This document shows, piece after piece, positions 25,294 to 33,274 of a stretch of 64,000 nucleotides of DNA. Within the stretch, counting starts at the first letter, position 1; every line of letters begins with the position of its first letter. This stretch comes from Lentihominibacter butyricus. Lineage in GTDB: Bacteria; Bacillota; Clostridia; Peptostreptococcales; Anaerovoracaceae. The notes beneath the pieces were generated by a model. It did no database searches and was not told where the DNA came from. It was given only the letters and a program-made list of their open reading frames with translations. The DNA is taken from NCBI RefSeq assembly GCF_025567305.1, contig NZ_JAOQJP010000002.1:124001-188000 (forward strand), read 5' to 3'. The position numbers and the translations under genes were made by a program.

Positions 25294-25476
25294 CTATAGT
25301 TCTTCTACAGTCAAAAGATGCGATACCTTGTTTACCGCTCCTCTTGTTACCGGAGAGTCAACAAGTTCAACTGATTGGTGCATCTTCTTGAGTCCTAACG
25401 CTTCTACAACCTTTTTCTGTTTAGGGGAAGCGCCAATAACACTTTTTGTCAATGTGACTTTTATCATCTTTGCCAT
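25294..25476 (-). CDS. rpmD: Ribosomal protein L30
   Basis: A 60-residue protein of the 50S subunit. The motif IGASPKQKKVVEALGLKKMHQSV covers the single ferredoxin-like fold. The length is standard for bacteria. 13 bp behind rpsE and 8 bp ahead of rplO, the normal spc-operon order. A GGAGG site precedes the ATG. Confidence 0.97.
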   Translation of the reverse strand: MAKMIKVTLTKSVIGASPKQKKVVEALGLKKMHQSVELVDSPVTRGAVNKVSHLLTVEEL

Positions 25477-25489
25477 TGTTTCTTCCTCC

Positions 25490-25993
25490 TTATCCTAAGA
25501 TTTCTTCCTTCGTCTTCCCTCTTTTTCTTGCAACTTCTTCTACAGTTGTAAGGTTCCTGAGACCTTCGATAGTTGCGTACGCCATGTTACCAGTGTTGTT
25601 CGATCCGATGGACTTAGCTCTGATATCCTTGATACCTGCAGCTTCCAGTACAGTACGAACTGATGAACCGGCGATAACTCCAGTACCCTGTGCAGCCGGC
25701 ATAAGAAGAACTCTTCCTGCGCCGAACACGCCCAGATTTCTGTGAGGGATCGTTGTTCCTACAGTCGGAACAGTTATTATATTTTTCTTAGCATCTTCTG
25801 TAGCTTTTCTTACAGCTTCAGGAATTTCCTGAGCCTTGCCGAGGCCGACACCTACATGTCCATCCCCGTCACCGACAACTACTGTAACACTGAATCTCAT
25901 GTTTCTTCCGCCCTTAACGGTCTTGGCAACACGTCTAATGCTTACAATAGTTTCGTTTAAGTCAAGCTTTGATACATCTATAGTATTACGCAT
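25490..25993 (-). CDS. rpsE: Ribosomal protein S5
   Basis: A 167-residue decoding-accuracy protein of the 30S body. The N-terminal double-stranded-RNA-binding-like domain has VKGGRNMRFSVTVVVGDGDG (about 28-47). The C-terminal domain has GTGVIAGSSVRTVLEAAGI and SKSIGSNN-type sequence (here AKSIGSNNTGN). 15 bp behind rplR. Confidence 0.97.
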   Translation of the reverse strand: MRNTIDVSKLDLNETIVSIRRVAKTVKGGRNMRFSVTVVVGDGDGHVGVGLGKAQEIPEAVRKATEDAKKNIITVPTVGTTIPHRNLGVFGAGRVLLMPAAQGTGVIAGSSVRTVLEAAGIKDIRAKSIGSNNTGNMAYATIEGLRNLTTVEEVARKRGKTKEEILG

Positions 25994-26008
25994 TCAACTT
26001 ACCTCCTG

Positions 26009-26374
26009 TTAGAATTTCAAACCTGCTTCACGAGCGCCGTCAGCAAGTTCCTTAACTCTTCCGTGATAAAGGAATCCGCCTCTGTCAAAGGTAACTTCTT
26101 CGATACCTTTTGCAAGTGCTCTCTTAGCAATAGCTTCTCCCACTGCCTTGGCAGCTTCTTTGTTACCGCCATATGCGATCTGTGACTTTAATTCCTTGTC
26201 TACAGTCGAAGCTGAAGCAAGTGTAACTCCGTTTACATCGTCGATAACCTGAACGGAAATATTCTTACTACTTCTGAAAACGCAAAGTCTAGGCTTCTCA
26301 GGAGTTCCATAAACGTTTTTTCTAATTCTCTGATGTCTGGCGACACGCTTATCATTTCTGCTTTCTTTAGCCAT
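26009..26374 (-). CDS. rplR: Ribosomal protein L18
   Basis: A 121-residue protein that binds 5S rRNA and, with L5 and L25, anchors it to the 50S subunit. RHQRIRKNVYGTPEKPRLCVFRSSKNISVQ at the N-terminus and VTFDRGGFLYHGRVKELADGAREAGLKF at the C-terminus are complete. 18 bp behind rplF. Confidence 0.97.
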   Translation of the reverse strand: MAKESRNDKRVARHQRIRKNVYGTPEKPRLCVFRSSKNISVQVIDDVNGVTLASASTVDKELKSQIAYGGNKEAAKAVGEAIAKRALAKGIEEVTFDRGGFLYHGRVKELADGAREAGLKF

Positions 26375-26392
26375 TTTATTTTACTCCTTTCT

Positions 26393-26938
26393 TTATGATG
26401 AAGCCCCGGTCTTACCTTCTTTTCTGCGGATATATTCACCTTCGTATCTGATACCCTTAGCCTTGTAAGGTTCAGGTATTCTCCACGATCTGATATTCGC
26501 AGCATAATTGCCGACCAATGCCTTGTCTATACCTTTAACAACAACTGTTGTAGCGTCAGGTGTCTCTGTAGTTATTCCATCCGGATCTTCCATCTCTACA
26601 GGATGTGAATATCCGAGGTTCATAACCAGCTTGCTGCCTTTTTTCTCTGCCTTGTAACCAACGCCTACCAGCTGAAGCTTCTTTTCGTAACCTTCAGTAA
26701 CACCGACAACCATGTTGTTTATAAGTGTTCTTGCGAGACCGTGCTGTGCTCTCTTTGCAGCATCGTCACCATCTCTCGATACAGTTACCACGTTGTCTTT
26801 TACTTCTATATTTAATAAGCTGCTGAGCTTTTCCTGCAATTCGCCTTTAGGGCCTTTTACTGTTACGACGTTCTTGTCGCCAACTTTGACCTCAACACCG
26901 GCAGGAAGAGCGATCGGTTTTTTACCTATTCTTGACAT
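26393..26938 (-). CDS. rplF: Ribosomal protein L6
   Basis: A 181-residue protein near the GTPase centre of the 50S subunit, made of two similar domains (about 1-82 and 83-181). MSRIGKKPIALPAGVEV opens it, and the signature PEPYKAKGIRYEGEYIRRKEGK closes it. It lies 12 bp behind rpsH. A GGAGG site is present. Confidence 0.97.
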   Translation of the reverse strand: MSRIGKKPIALPAGVEVKVGDKNVVTVKGPKGELQEKLSSLLNIEVKDNVVTVSRDGDDAAKRAQHGLARTLINNMVVGVTEGYEKKLQLVGVGYKAEKKGSKLVMNLGYSHPVEMEDPDGITTETPDATTVVVKGIDKALVGNYAANIRSWRIPEPYKAKGIRYEGEYIRRKEGKTGASS

Positions 26939-26950
26939 TTTTATATCCTC

Positions 26951-27349
26951 CTACCATACATAACAAATTACTTCGCCGCCGATTCCGAGCTTTCTTGCTT
27001 CCTTGTCGCTGATTACTCCCTTTGATGTGGAGATAACTGCGATTCCCAGTCCGCCTAAAACTCTTGGAATTTCATTAGCCTTAGCATATGACTTGAGACC
27101 CGGCTTTGAAATCTTTCTGATTCCGCTTATTACTCTTTCTTTATCAGGACCATACTTCATAGTAACTGTGATAACGCCCTGCTTGTTGTCATCTGTTACT
27201 TTGAAATCTTCGATATAGCCCTCTTCCTTAAGGATCCCTGCGATCGATTTTTTCATCTTTGAAGCAGGGATATCAACTGTCTTATGACCTGCAGTATTTG
27301 CATTTCTGATTCTTGTCAGCATATCTGCAATAGGATCTGTCATTGTCAT
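26951..27349 (-). CDS. rpsH: Ribosomal protein S8
   Basis: A 132-residue central-domain 16S rRNA-binding protein and, in E. coli, the repressor of the spc operon. MTMTDPIADMLTRIRNANTAGH marks the start. The open frame continues 18 codons upstream to 27403, but that part does not resemble S8 and lies in the spacer, so I start at the ATG 27349, which has GGAG 11 bases upstream. The C-terminal GISTSKGVISDKEARKLGIGGE-like block (here VISTSKGVISDKEARK) is intact. Confidence 0.95.
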   Translation of the reverse strand: MTMTDPIADMLTRIRNANTAGHKTVDIPASKMKKSIAGILKEEGYIEDFKVTDDNKQGVITVTMKYGPDKERVISGIRKISKPGLKSYAKANEIPRVLGGLGIAVISTSKGVISDKEARKLGIGGEVICYVW

Positions 27350-27471
27350 TGTGTCTTGTTCTCCTTCCTCCATTAGTTCGGCTTGCACCCGAAGCTTTCG
27401 CATGAATGCAGTCCCGCTTGATGGATAGTAGTTTTAACTTGATTTATATATCACGCACTAGATGGTATATC
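27350..27471 (-). promoter_or_regulatory. Long 122-nt spacer between rpsN and rpsH
   Basis: Adjacent genes in this cluster are mostly 0-25 bp apart, so this gap stands out. On the minus strand it holds TTCGG/CCGAA (7-nt loop) about 35 nt before the rpsH start and an open frame in phase with rpsH. Either a leader that controls S8 synthesis or simply drift; nothing proves a function. Confidence 0.35.
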
Positions 27472-27657
27472 CTACCATGAAGCTTTCTTTACGCCAGGGA
27501 TTTCACCTTTGTAAGCAAGCTCTCTGAAGCAGATACGGCAAATTCCATACTTTCTCAGTACTGAATGAGGTCTTCCGCATATTCTGCATCTTGTATATGC
27601 ACGTGTAGAAAACTTAGGTTTTCTCTGCTGCTTCACTTTTAATGAAGTTTTTGCCAT
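27472..27657 (-). CDS. rpsN: Ribosomal protein S14, zinc-binding type (type Z)
   Basis: A 61-residue protein of the 30S head. The four zinc ligands are in CRICGRPH and CRICFRE (about residues 24-43), which defines the C+ short form; under zinc limitation many Firmicutes use a second zinc-free copy elsewhere. TSLKVKQQRKPKFSTRAYTRC and GVKKASW complete the family. A strong hairpin precedes its ribosome binding site. Confidence 0.97.
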   Translation of the reverse strand: MAKTSLKVKQQRKPKFSTRAYTRCRICGRPHSVLRKYGICRICFRELAYKGEIPGVKKASW

Positions 27658-27742
27658 TTCTTCCTCCTTTATAATTTCGAGTGTGGCTCAGCAGATCTCC
27701 TTGAAATCTGCCGGCTCAGACACTGCTGTAAATTATAATTTC
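27658..27742 (-). promoter_or_regulatory. Large hairpin in the rplE-rpsN spacer
   Basis: Read on the minus strand, TTATAATTT and AAATTATAA form a 9-bp outer stem (about 27733-27725 and 27673-27665). AGTGT and GCAGAT(T)TC inside pair with GAGATCTGC and ACACT. TGAGCC stands unpaired on both sides. The 3' arm of the outer stem runs into the AAAGGAGG of rpsN, so folding could affect S14 translation. In E. coli S8 represses by binding a structured site in this same part of the operon. Confidence 0.6.
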
Positions 27743-28282
27743 TTATTTCTCAAACGGCAGACCAAGTCCTGCGAGCAGTGCTGCTGCTTCTTCGTCAGTG
27801 TTAGCCGTTGTAGTGAATACGATGTTCATGCCCTTGATCGTGTCAACCTTGTCGTAGTTGATTTCAGGGAATATGAGCTGTTCCTTGATACCCATCGAGT
27901 AGTTTCCTCTACCGTCAAACGAGTTCTTGCTCACGCCCTTGAAGTCTCTTACTCTCGGAAGAGCGATGTTGAAAAGCTTATCGATAAATTCGTACATGTT
28001 ATCGCCTCTTAAAGTTACCTTGGCTCCAACAGGCATGCCCTGTCTAACTTTGAAGTTTGCGATTGATTTTCTTGCTCTTGTAACGACAGGTCTCTGTCCA
28101 GCGATCAGGCCGATTTCCTCAACTGCGCTTTCCAGTATCTTAGCGTTTTCCTTTGCTTCGCCAAGTCCCATGTTGATAGTGACCTTTTCAAGCTTAGGTA
28201 CCTGCATCACATTGTCATATTTGAACTGTTCCATCAGTGCAGGGAACACGTCTTTTTTATAAGATTCTCTTAATCTTGCCAA
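27743..28282 (-). CDS. rplE: Ribosomal protein L5
   Basis: A 179-residue protein of the 50S central protuberance that binds 5S rRNA and touches the P-site tRNA. YDNVMQVPKLEKVTINMGLGEA and ARKSIANFKVRQGMPVGAKVTLRG are family blocks. GNYSMGIKEQLIFPEINYDKVDTIKGMNIVFTTT fills the C-terminal half. 17 bp behind rplX and 85 bp ahead of rpsN. Confidence 0.97.
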   Translation of the reverse strand: MARLRESYKKDVFPALMEQFKYDNVMQVPKLEKVTINMGLGEAKENAKILESAVEEIGLIAGQRPVVTRARKSIANFKVRQGMPVGAKVTLRGDNMYEFIDKLFNIALPRVRDFKGVSKNSFDGRGNYSMGIKEQLIFPEINYDKVDTIKGMNIVFTTTANTDEEAAALLAGLGLPFEK

Positions 28283-28299
28283 AACCGTCTCCTCCTTTC

Positions 28300-28614
28300 C
28301 TAGTCTATTACGGCGCCGGTCTTCTTAGCTACTCTGACCTTCTTGCCGTCTTCTACTTTGTAACCGATTCTGCTCGGCTGTTTTGCCTTTGTGTCATAGT
28401 ACATAACGTTAGAAACATCGATAGGACCTTCCTGATGCTTGATCTCAGCAGCTTCCTTCTGAGTCTGCTTCTGATGTTTTGTCTGAACGTTAACACCTTC
28501 TACTATAACTCTGCCCTTCTTAGGGAAAGCCTTTAATACTTTTCCGGTTTTTCCTTTGTCTTTTCCGGCAAGTACTATTACTGTGTCATCTTTCTTAATT
28601 CGCATCTCGTACAC
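28300..28614 (-). CDS. rplX: Ribosomal protein L24
   Basis: A 104-residue assembly initiator of the 50S subunit with a KOW motif (DDTVIVLAGKDKGKTGKVLKAFPKKGRVIVEGVN, in pieces over about 8-42). The C-terminal half has GPIDVSNVMYYDTKAKQPSRIGYK. It starts 3 bp after rplN stops. Two Met codons lie at the N-terminus (positions 1 and 3); the first has the GGAGG at better distance. Confidence 0.97.
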   Translation of the reverse strand: MYEMRIKKDDTVIVLAGKDKGKTGKVLKAFPKKGRVIVEGVNVQTKHQKQTQKEAAEIKHQEGPIDVSNVMYYDTKAKQPSRIGYKVEDGKKVRVAKKTGAVID

Positions 28615-28617
28615 CTC

Positions 28618-28986
28618 CTATAATACTTCCGGTGCCAGGGACACTATCTTCATGAATCCCTTATCTCTCAGTTCTCTTGCTACAGGTCCGAAGATACGGG
28701 TTCCAACCGGTTGTAAATCATCCTTAATAACTACTGCTGCATTCTGGTCAAACTTTACATAGCTGCCGTCTGCTCTTCTGGCACCATGCTTCGTTCTTAC
28801 AACAACGGCTCTGACTACATCACCTTTTTTTACTACTCCGCCAGGCGCTGCATCTTTTACCGCACAAACGATAACATCGCCGATGTTTGCATACTGACGG
28901 CTTGTGCCTCCCAGTATACGTATGCATAAAAGTTCTTTAGCTCCGGAGTTGTCAGCAACCTTTAATCTTGTTTCAGTCTGAATCAT
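28618..28986 (-). CDS. rplN: Ribosomal protein L14
   Basis: A 122-residue protein at the subunit interface (bridge B8). MIQTETRLKVADNSGAKELLCI opens it, and RIFGPVARELRDKGFMKIVSLAPEVL closes it. AVVVRTKHGARRADGSYVKFDQNAAV is the conserved centre. It lies 14 bp behind rpsQ and 3 bp ahead of rplX. Confidence 0.98.
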   Translation of the reverse strand: MIQTETRLKVADNSGAKELLCIRILGGTSRQYANIGDVIVCAVKDAAPGGVVKKGDVVRAVVVRTKHGARRADGSYVKFDQNAAVVIKDDLQPVGTRIFGPVARELRDKGFMKIVSLAPEVL

Positions 28987-29000
28987 TGTTAGGCGCCTCC

Positions 29001-29261
29001 TTACTTAACTTTCTCAACAACATTCACAAGTCTCCATCTCTTGTCTTTTGAGAGAGGTCTTGTTTCCATAATTCTAACTTTATCGCCGATCTGGCATTCA
29101 TTGTTTTCGTCGTGAGCCTTGATCTTCTTAGTTCTCTTTACAGCCTTTCCGTAAAGGGAATGTCTTACGAAGTCTTCAACTGCTACGACAATTGTCTTAT
29201 CCATTTTGTCGCTTACAACTATGCCGACTCTTGTCTTTCTTCTGTTTCTTTCAACTGCCAT
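29001..29261 (-). CDS. rpsQ: Ribosomal protein S17
   Basis: An 86-residue OB-fold protein that organises the 5' domain of 16S rRNA. RKTRVGIVVSDKMDKTIVVAVE and the signature GDKVRIMETRPLSKDKRWRLVNVV are intact. 18 bp behind rpmC. Confidence 0.97.
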   Translation of the reverse strand: MAVERNRRKTRVGIVVSDKMDKTIVVAVEDFVRHSLYGKAVKRTKKIKAHDENNECQIGDKVRIMETRPLSKDKRWRLVNVVEKVK

Positions 29262-29279
29262 AATACATCCTCCTTTCCG

Positions 29280-29483
29280 TTAGCCTTGAACCTTTGCGAG
29301 TTCTTTTTCTCTTATAATGGTTTTAACCCTTGCGATATCTCTCTTTGTCTCACGCATCTTTATAGGGTTTTCAAGCTGTCCTGTAACGTGCTGGAATCTG
29401 AGGTTGAAAAGATCTTTTTTCATCTTCAGTAATTCCGCATTCAGTTCTGCTTCTGACATTTCTCTCATTTTCTTTAATTCCAT
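29280..29483 (-). CDS. rpmC: Ribosomal protein L29
   Basis: A 67-residue two-helix protein at the exit tunnel, part of the docking site for SRP and trigger factor. MELKKMREMSEAELNAEL and LFNLRFQHVTGQLENPIKMRETKRDIARVKTIIRE cover the fold. Its start overlaps the rplP stop by 1 bp, so translation is likely coupled. Confidence 0.97.
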   Translation of the reverse strand: MELKKMREMSEAELNAELLKMKKDLFNLRFQHVTGQLENPIKMRETKRDIARVKTIIREKELAKVQG

Positions 29484-29917
29484 TATGCTTCACCACCCTT
29501 TTCTGCGATCTTTTCACTGATGGCAAATTTACACTTGACTGGCAATTTGTGAGCCGCAAGTCTCATCGCTTCTCTTGCCTGGGCTTCTGTAACACCTTCT
29601 ATCTCAAACATTACTCTGCCCGGTTTTACTACTGCTACCCAGTACTCAGGAGCACCTTTACCGGAACCCATTCGTACTTCAGCAGGTTTCTTAGTTACCG
29701 GCTTGTGAGGGAAGATTTTGATATAAACCTTACCACCTCTCTTAACAGATCTGGTCATAGCTATTCTGGCTGCTTCAATCTGGTTTGAAGTTATCCATCC
29801 ACATTCTGTTGCAGTAAGACCATAATCACCGTATGTCACAGTGTTGCCTTTTGTAGCCTTACCTTTCATTCTGCCTCTGTGGACTCTTCTGCGTTTAACG
29901 CGCTTTGGCATTAACAT
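29483..29917 (-). CDS. rplP: Ribosomal protein L16
   Basis: A 144-residue protein near the A-site tRNA elbow. MLMPKRVKRRRVHRGRMKGK at the N-terminus, and RKGGKVYIKIFPHKPVTKKPAEVRMGSGKG-type sequence in the centre, are diagnostic. The usual annotated start is the MLMPKR Met chosen here. 25 bp behind rpsC. Confidence 0.97.
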   Translation of the reverse strand: MLMPKRVKRRRVHRGRMKGKATKGNTVTYGDYGLTATECGWITSNQIEAARIAMTRSVKRGGKVYIKIFPHKPVTKKPAEVRMGSGKGAPEYWVAVVKPGRVMFEIEGVTEAQAREAMRLAAHKLPVKCKFAISEKIAEKGGEA

Positions 29918-29942
29918 GACGCTGTCCTCCTTTCACTATCGT

Positions 29943-30821
29943 CTATTCTTCAGCTGCTGCTTCAGCAGGTGCTTCTGCAGTAGTCTGTGCTTCTTCAACT
30001 TGTGCTTCCTGAACAGGTTCTGCCTTAGGCTTTCTCACTCTCTGGTTTACTGCCTTAGGTATTTCGTTCCTGTCTCTTCTGTCGTCTCTTCTCGGTCTTC
30101 TGTCTCCGTCTCTTCTCGGTCTTCTGTCACCCTTCTTCTTGCCGTCTCTTCTGCCTTCCTTTTCTTCAGGAACAGGGTTCTTGAGACCTTTGTCGAGGAT
30201 CTCGCCATGGTTTATCCAGACTTTAACGCCCAGTTTGCCGTAAGTCGTATCAGCTTCTGCGAATCCATAGTCGATATCAGCTCTGAGTGTGTGAAGAGGT
30301 ACGTTACCTTCGCTGTACTTTTCTGATCTTGCGATTTCAGCTCCGCCGAGTCTTCCTGATGCAAGCACCTTGATACCCTTTGCGCCGGCTTTCATCGTTC
30401 TGCCGATAGCCTGTTTCATAGCTCTTCTGAATGAAACTCTTCTTTCGAGAGCCTGTGCGATGCTTTCAGCTGTGAGCTGTGCGTCAAGTTCTGCTCTTCT
30501 TACTTCTTTGATATCTATGATGATCGTCTTGCCAGTCATCTTTTCGAGTTCTGCCTTGAGCTCGTCGATTCCTGTTCCTGATCTGCCGATAACCATACCA
30601 GGCTTAGCTGTCAGTACGATCACTTTAAGCTTGTTCTCTGCTGCTCTTTCAAGTAAAACCTTGGAAACTCCTGCAGAATACAGCTTTTTCTTTACAAATT
30701 CTCTCACCTTGTTGTCTTCTACGAGATAGTCAGCGAATTTGTTTTTATCTGCATACCATTTTGAATCCCAATCTTTTATTACGCCTACTCTCAGTCCATG
30801 AGGACTTACTTTCTGACCCAT
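29943..30821 (-). CDS. rpsC: Ribosomal protein S3 with a long charged C-terminal extension
   Basis: S3 lines the mRNA entry channel of the 30S subunit and takes part in mRNA unwinding. Residues 1-215 are standard: GLRVGVIKDWDSKWYADK, the KH motif VIGRSGTGIDELK, and YGKLGVKVWINHGEIL. Typical Firmicute S3 ends near residue 215-225. Here about 75 more residues follow: a basic part with repeated DRRPRRDGD-like units (about 222-252) and then an acidic Ala/Glu-rich tail ending APAEAAAEE. The extension is in frame and free of stop codons. Confidence 0.96.
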   Translation of the reverse strand: MGQKVSPHGLRVGVIKDWDSKWYADKNKFADYLVEDNKVREFVKKKLYSAGVSKVLLERAAENKLKVIVLTAKPGMVIGRSGTGIDELKAELEKMTGKTIIIDIKEVRRAELDAQLTAESIAQALERRVSFRRAMKQAIGRTMKAGAKGIKVLASGRLGGAEIARSEKYSEGNVPLHTLRADIDYGFAEADTTYGKLGVKVWINHGEILDKGLKNPVPEEKEGRRDGKKKGDRRPRRDGDRRPRRDDRRDRNEIPKAVNQRVRKPKAEPVQEAQVEEAQTTAEAPAEAAAEE

Positions 30822-30840
30822 CTAATGAAACCTCCTATCC

Positions 30841-31173
30841 TTAATTCTTTTCCTTCAGAGTAACGCCCACATGGCTGCTTCTCTTTAAGATTATCGATGC
30901 TCTACCCTGTGATCCAGCTCTCCATCTTTTCATAGTCGGTCCCTGGTTAGCGTAAACTTCAGCGACATAAAGATTGTCAGTATTCATCTCTTTTACGTCT
31001 GCATTGGCAGCAGCAGACTTAACAACCTTTTCTACTATTTCTGCTCCCTTGCCAGGAGTGAACTTTAAAATGTTCAATGCCTCGTTTAAATCTTTACCTC
31101 TTACCAGATCAGTAACTGGCTTAAGTTTGATAGGAGACATTCTTACATATTTTGCAATTGCTTTTGCTTCCAT
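30841..31173 (-). CDS. rplV: Ribosomal protein L22
   Basis: A 110-residue protein whose beta-hairpin lines the narrow part of the exit tunnel. AKYVRMSPIKLKPVTDLVRGK and the tunnel loop RWRAGSQGRASIILKRSSHVGV are present, so the macrolide-relevant loop appears normal. 19 bp from both neighbours. Confidence 0.97.
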   Translation of the reverse strand: MEAKAIAKYVRMSPIKLKPVTDLVRGKDLNEALNILKFTPGKGAEIVEKVVKSAAANADVKEMNTDNLYVAEVYANQGPTMKRWRAGSQGRASIILKRSSHVGVTLKEKN

Positions 31174-31192
31174 TTTTAATTATCTCCCTTTC

Positions 31193-31465
31193 TTAGTTTG
31201 TCTTCTTGTCAGCTGCGTGACCTCTGTAGGTTCTCGTAGGAGCAAATTCTCCCAGTCTGTGACCTACCATGTCTTCTGTAATATATACAGGAACATGTTT
31301 TCTTCCATCGTGCACTGCGATAGTGTGTCCCACCATCTGCGGGAATATTGTTGATGGTCTTGACCATGTTTTGATTACTTTCTTTTCGTTAGCCGCGTTC
31401 ATCTCTTCGATGGCTTTGAGCAGCTTAGCGTTTACGAAAGGACCCTTTTTAAGTGATCTGCCCAT
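31193..31465 (-). CDS. rpsS: Ribosomal protein S19
   Basis: A 90-residue protein of the 30S head, paired with S13. MGRSLKKGPFVNAKLLKAIEEMN opens it. The signature VGHTIAVHDGRKHVPVYITEDMVGHRLGEFAPTRTYRGH is complete. 18-19 bp from its neighbours. Confidence 0.97.
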   Translation of the reverse strand: MGRSLKKGPFVNAKLLKAIEEMNAANEKKVIKTWSRPSTIFPQMVGHTIAVHDGRKHVPVYITEDMVGHRLGEFAPTRTYRGHAADKKTN

Positions 31466-31483
31466 TATTTCTGCTCCTTCCTT

Positions 31484-32317
31484 TTATTTTTCTTTTCTAC
31501 CCTTTACGATATATTTGTTAGAATCTTTCTTTTTCTTTCTTGTCTTATATCCAAGTGCAGGTTTACCCCAAGGTGTAACAGGGCTGACTCTACCGATTCC
31601 TGCCTTACCTTCACCACCGCCGTGAGGGTGATCGTTAGGGTTCATTACGGAACCTCTTACTGTAGGTCTGATACCCATGTGTCTCTTTCTTCCTGCTTTA
31701 CCGATCTGGATGTTCTGGTGATCGATGTTTCCAACTTCTCCGATCGTAGCTCTGCACTCGATCCTTACTTTTCTAACTTCTCCGGACGGCAGTCTCACCT
31801 GTGCGAAGTTTCCTTCCTTAGCCATGAGCTGTGCGCCGTTTCCTGCGGATCTTACCATCTGTCCGCCTTTTCCAGGCTTGAGTTCCACGTTGTGGATAAC
31901 AGTACCTACAGGAATGTTTGCAAGCGGAAGTGCGTTTCCGATCTTGATATCAGCATCTGCGCCTGACTCGATAACTGTTCCTACAGTCAGTTTGTTAGGT
32001 GCGATGATGTATCTCTTTTCACCGTCTGCGTAGTTTATCAGAGCGATGTTTGCCGATCTGTTAGGGTCGTATTCAATAGTGGCAACCGTACCAGGTATGC
32101 CGTCTTTGTTTCTCTTAAAGTCGATTATTCTGTACTTAGGTCTGTATCCGCCGCCTCTGTGTCTTACAGTGATCTTACCTCTTACATTTCTTCCGGCATG
32201 CTTTTTGAGAGTCACTGTAAGCGATTTTTCCGGTGTCGTGCAAGTGATTTCCTCGAAAGTGGAAACCGTCATTCCTCTTAAACCAGGAGTGGTCGGATTA
32301 TATTTCTTGATTCCCAT
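31484..32317 (-). CDS. rplB: Ribosomal protein L2
   Basis: A 277-residue core protein of the 50S subunit needed for subunit association and peptidyl transfer. MGIKKYNPTTPGLRGMT, the RNA-binding centre GRNVRGKITVRHRGGGYRPKYR (two pieces), and the C-terminal VRGSVMNPNDHPHGGGEGKAGIG with the conserved His are all present. Length is typical. 18 bp behind rplW. Confidence 0.98.
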   Translation of the reverse strand: MGIKKYNPTTPGLRGMTVSTFEEITCTTPEKSLTVTLKKHAGRNVRGKITVRHRGGGYRPKYRIIDFKRNKDGIPGTVATIEYDPNRSANIALINYADGEKRYIIAPNKLTVGTVIESGADADIKIGNALPLANIPVGTVIHNVELKPGKGGQMVRSAGNGAQLMAKEGNFAQVRLPSGEVRKVRIECRATIGEVGNIDHQNIQIGKAGRKRHMGIRPTVRGSVMNPNDHPHGGGEGKAGIGRVSPVTPWGKPALGYKTRKKKKDSNKYIVKGRKEK

Positions 32318-32335
32318 TTATATCTACCTCCTGTA

Positions 32336-32626
32336 TTACAGACTCTGGAAGAATTCGATTTCCTTACTGCTGTCTGTAAGGGTTACGATTGCCTTCTTGC
32401 TAGCGGCAGTCATACCAACGTATCTTCCCATTCTCTTTTCTTTTCCTACAACGTTCATGATGTTTACTTTTGCAACTTCCACACCGAAGATCTCTTCAAC
32501 TGCTTTCTTCACTTCTGTCTTGTTTGCATCTGTTGCAACCTTGAATGTGTATTTCTTAACCTGTGCGTCTTCCATACTCTTTTCTGAAATAACAGGCTTG
32601 ATTATTACATCGTAAGGCGTTTTCAT
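32336..32626 (-). CDS. rplW: Ribosomal protein L23
   Basis: A 96-residue protein at the tunnel exit, the main docking point for trigger factor and SRP. KTPYDVIIKPVISEKSMED, YTFKVATDANKTEVKKAVEEIFGVEV and GRYVGMTAASKKAIVTL cover the fold. The start codon overlaps the rplD stop by 1 bp. Confidence 0.97.
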   Translation of the reverse strand: MKTPYDVIIKPVISEKSMEDAQVKKYTFKVATDANKTEVKKAVEEIFGVEVAKVNIMNVVGKEKRMGRYVGMTAASKKAIVTLTDSSKEIEFFQSL

Positions 32627-33249
32627 TATGAGTACACCTCCTCAATCTTCTTCACAGCTTCTTTCGTTACGATGAAGTTTGTATGATTGATGATGTCATA
32701 TACGTTCATTGTCGTAACCAGAGCTGTTCTTACTCCCGGGATGTTGGCTGCGGATCTTACAGTGTTTTCATCCTTCTCAGCCATTACTATAAGTGCTTTC
32801 TTTTCAGCTTTGATGTTTTCAAGCATCTTTACCATTTCTTTTGTCTTAGGCTGCTCGAACTTGATCTCGTCGATAACGATCAGTTCTTTTTCTGCAGCTT
32901 TTGAAGAAAGCGCTGACAGCATTGCCAGTCTTCTGAGCTTCTTAGGTAATGTGTATCTGTAGCTCCTTGGCTTCGGTGCGAATACCACACCTCCTCCTAC
33001 CTGTGAAGGGTCCGTTGAGCTTCCCTGTCTGTGGCGGCCTGTTCCCTTCTGTCTGAAAGGTTTTCTGCCTCCTCCTCTGACTTCAGCTCTGGTCTTTGCA
33101 GACTGTGTTCCCTGTCTTCTGTTAGCTAAAATGTTTTTTATCACTGCATGCACTGCATTCTGGTTTGGCTCGATACCGAATATCTCATCTTTTAATTCGA
33201 GTTCTCCGGCTTCCTGGCCTGCCATGTTAAGCATTGTCACTTTTGACAT
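32626..33249 (-). CDS. rplD: Ribosomal protein L4
   Basis: A 207-residue protein whose loop reaches the exit tunnel; in E. coli it also autoregulates the S10 operon. The loop sequence AEVRGGGRKPFRQKGTGRHRQGSS is present. Downstream is GGVVFAPKPRSYRYTLPKKLRRLAMLSALS. A similar autoregulatory role is possible with the structured rpsJ leader but is unproven. 25 bp behind rplC. Confidence 0.97.
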   Translation of the reverse strand: MSKVTMLNMAGQEAGELELKDEIFGIEPNQNAVHAVIKNILANRRQGTQSAKTRAEVRGGGRKPFRQKGTGRHRQGSSTDPSQVGGGVVFAPKPRSYRYTLPKKLRRLAMLSALSSKAAEKELIVIDEIKFEQPKTKEMVKMLENIKAEKKALIVMAEKDENTVRSAANIPGVRTALVTTMNVYDIINHTNFIVTKEAVKKIEEVYS

Positions 33250-33274
33250 TTTACTTCCTCCTTCCTGAAGTCAT

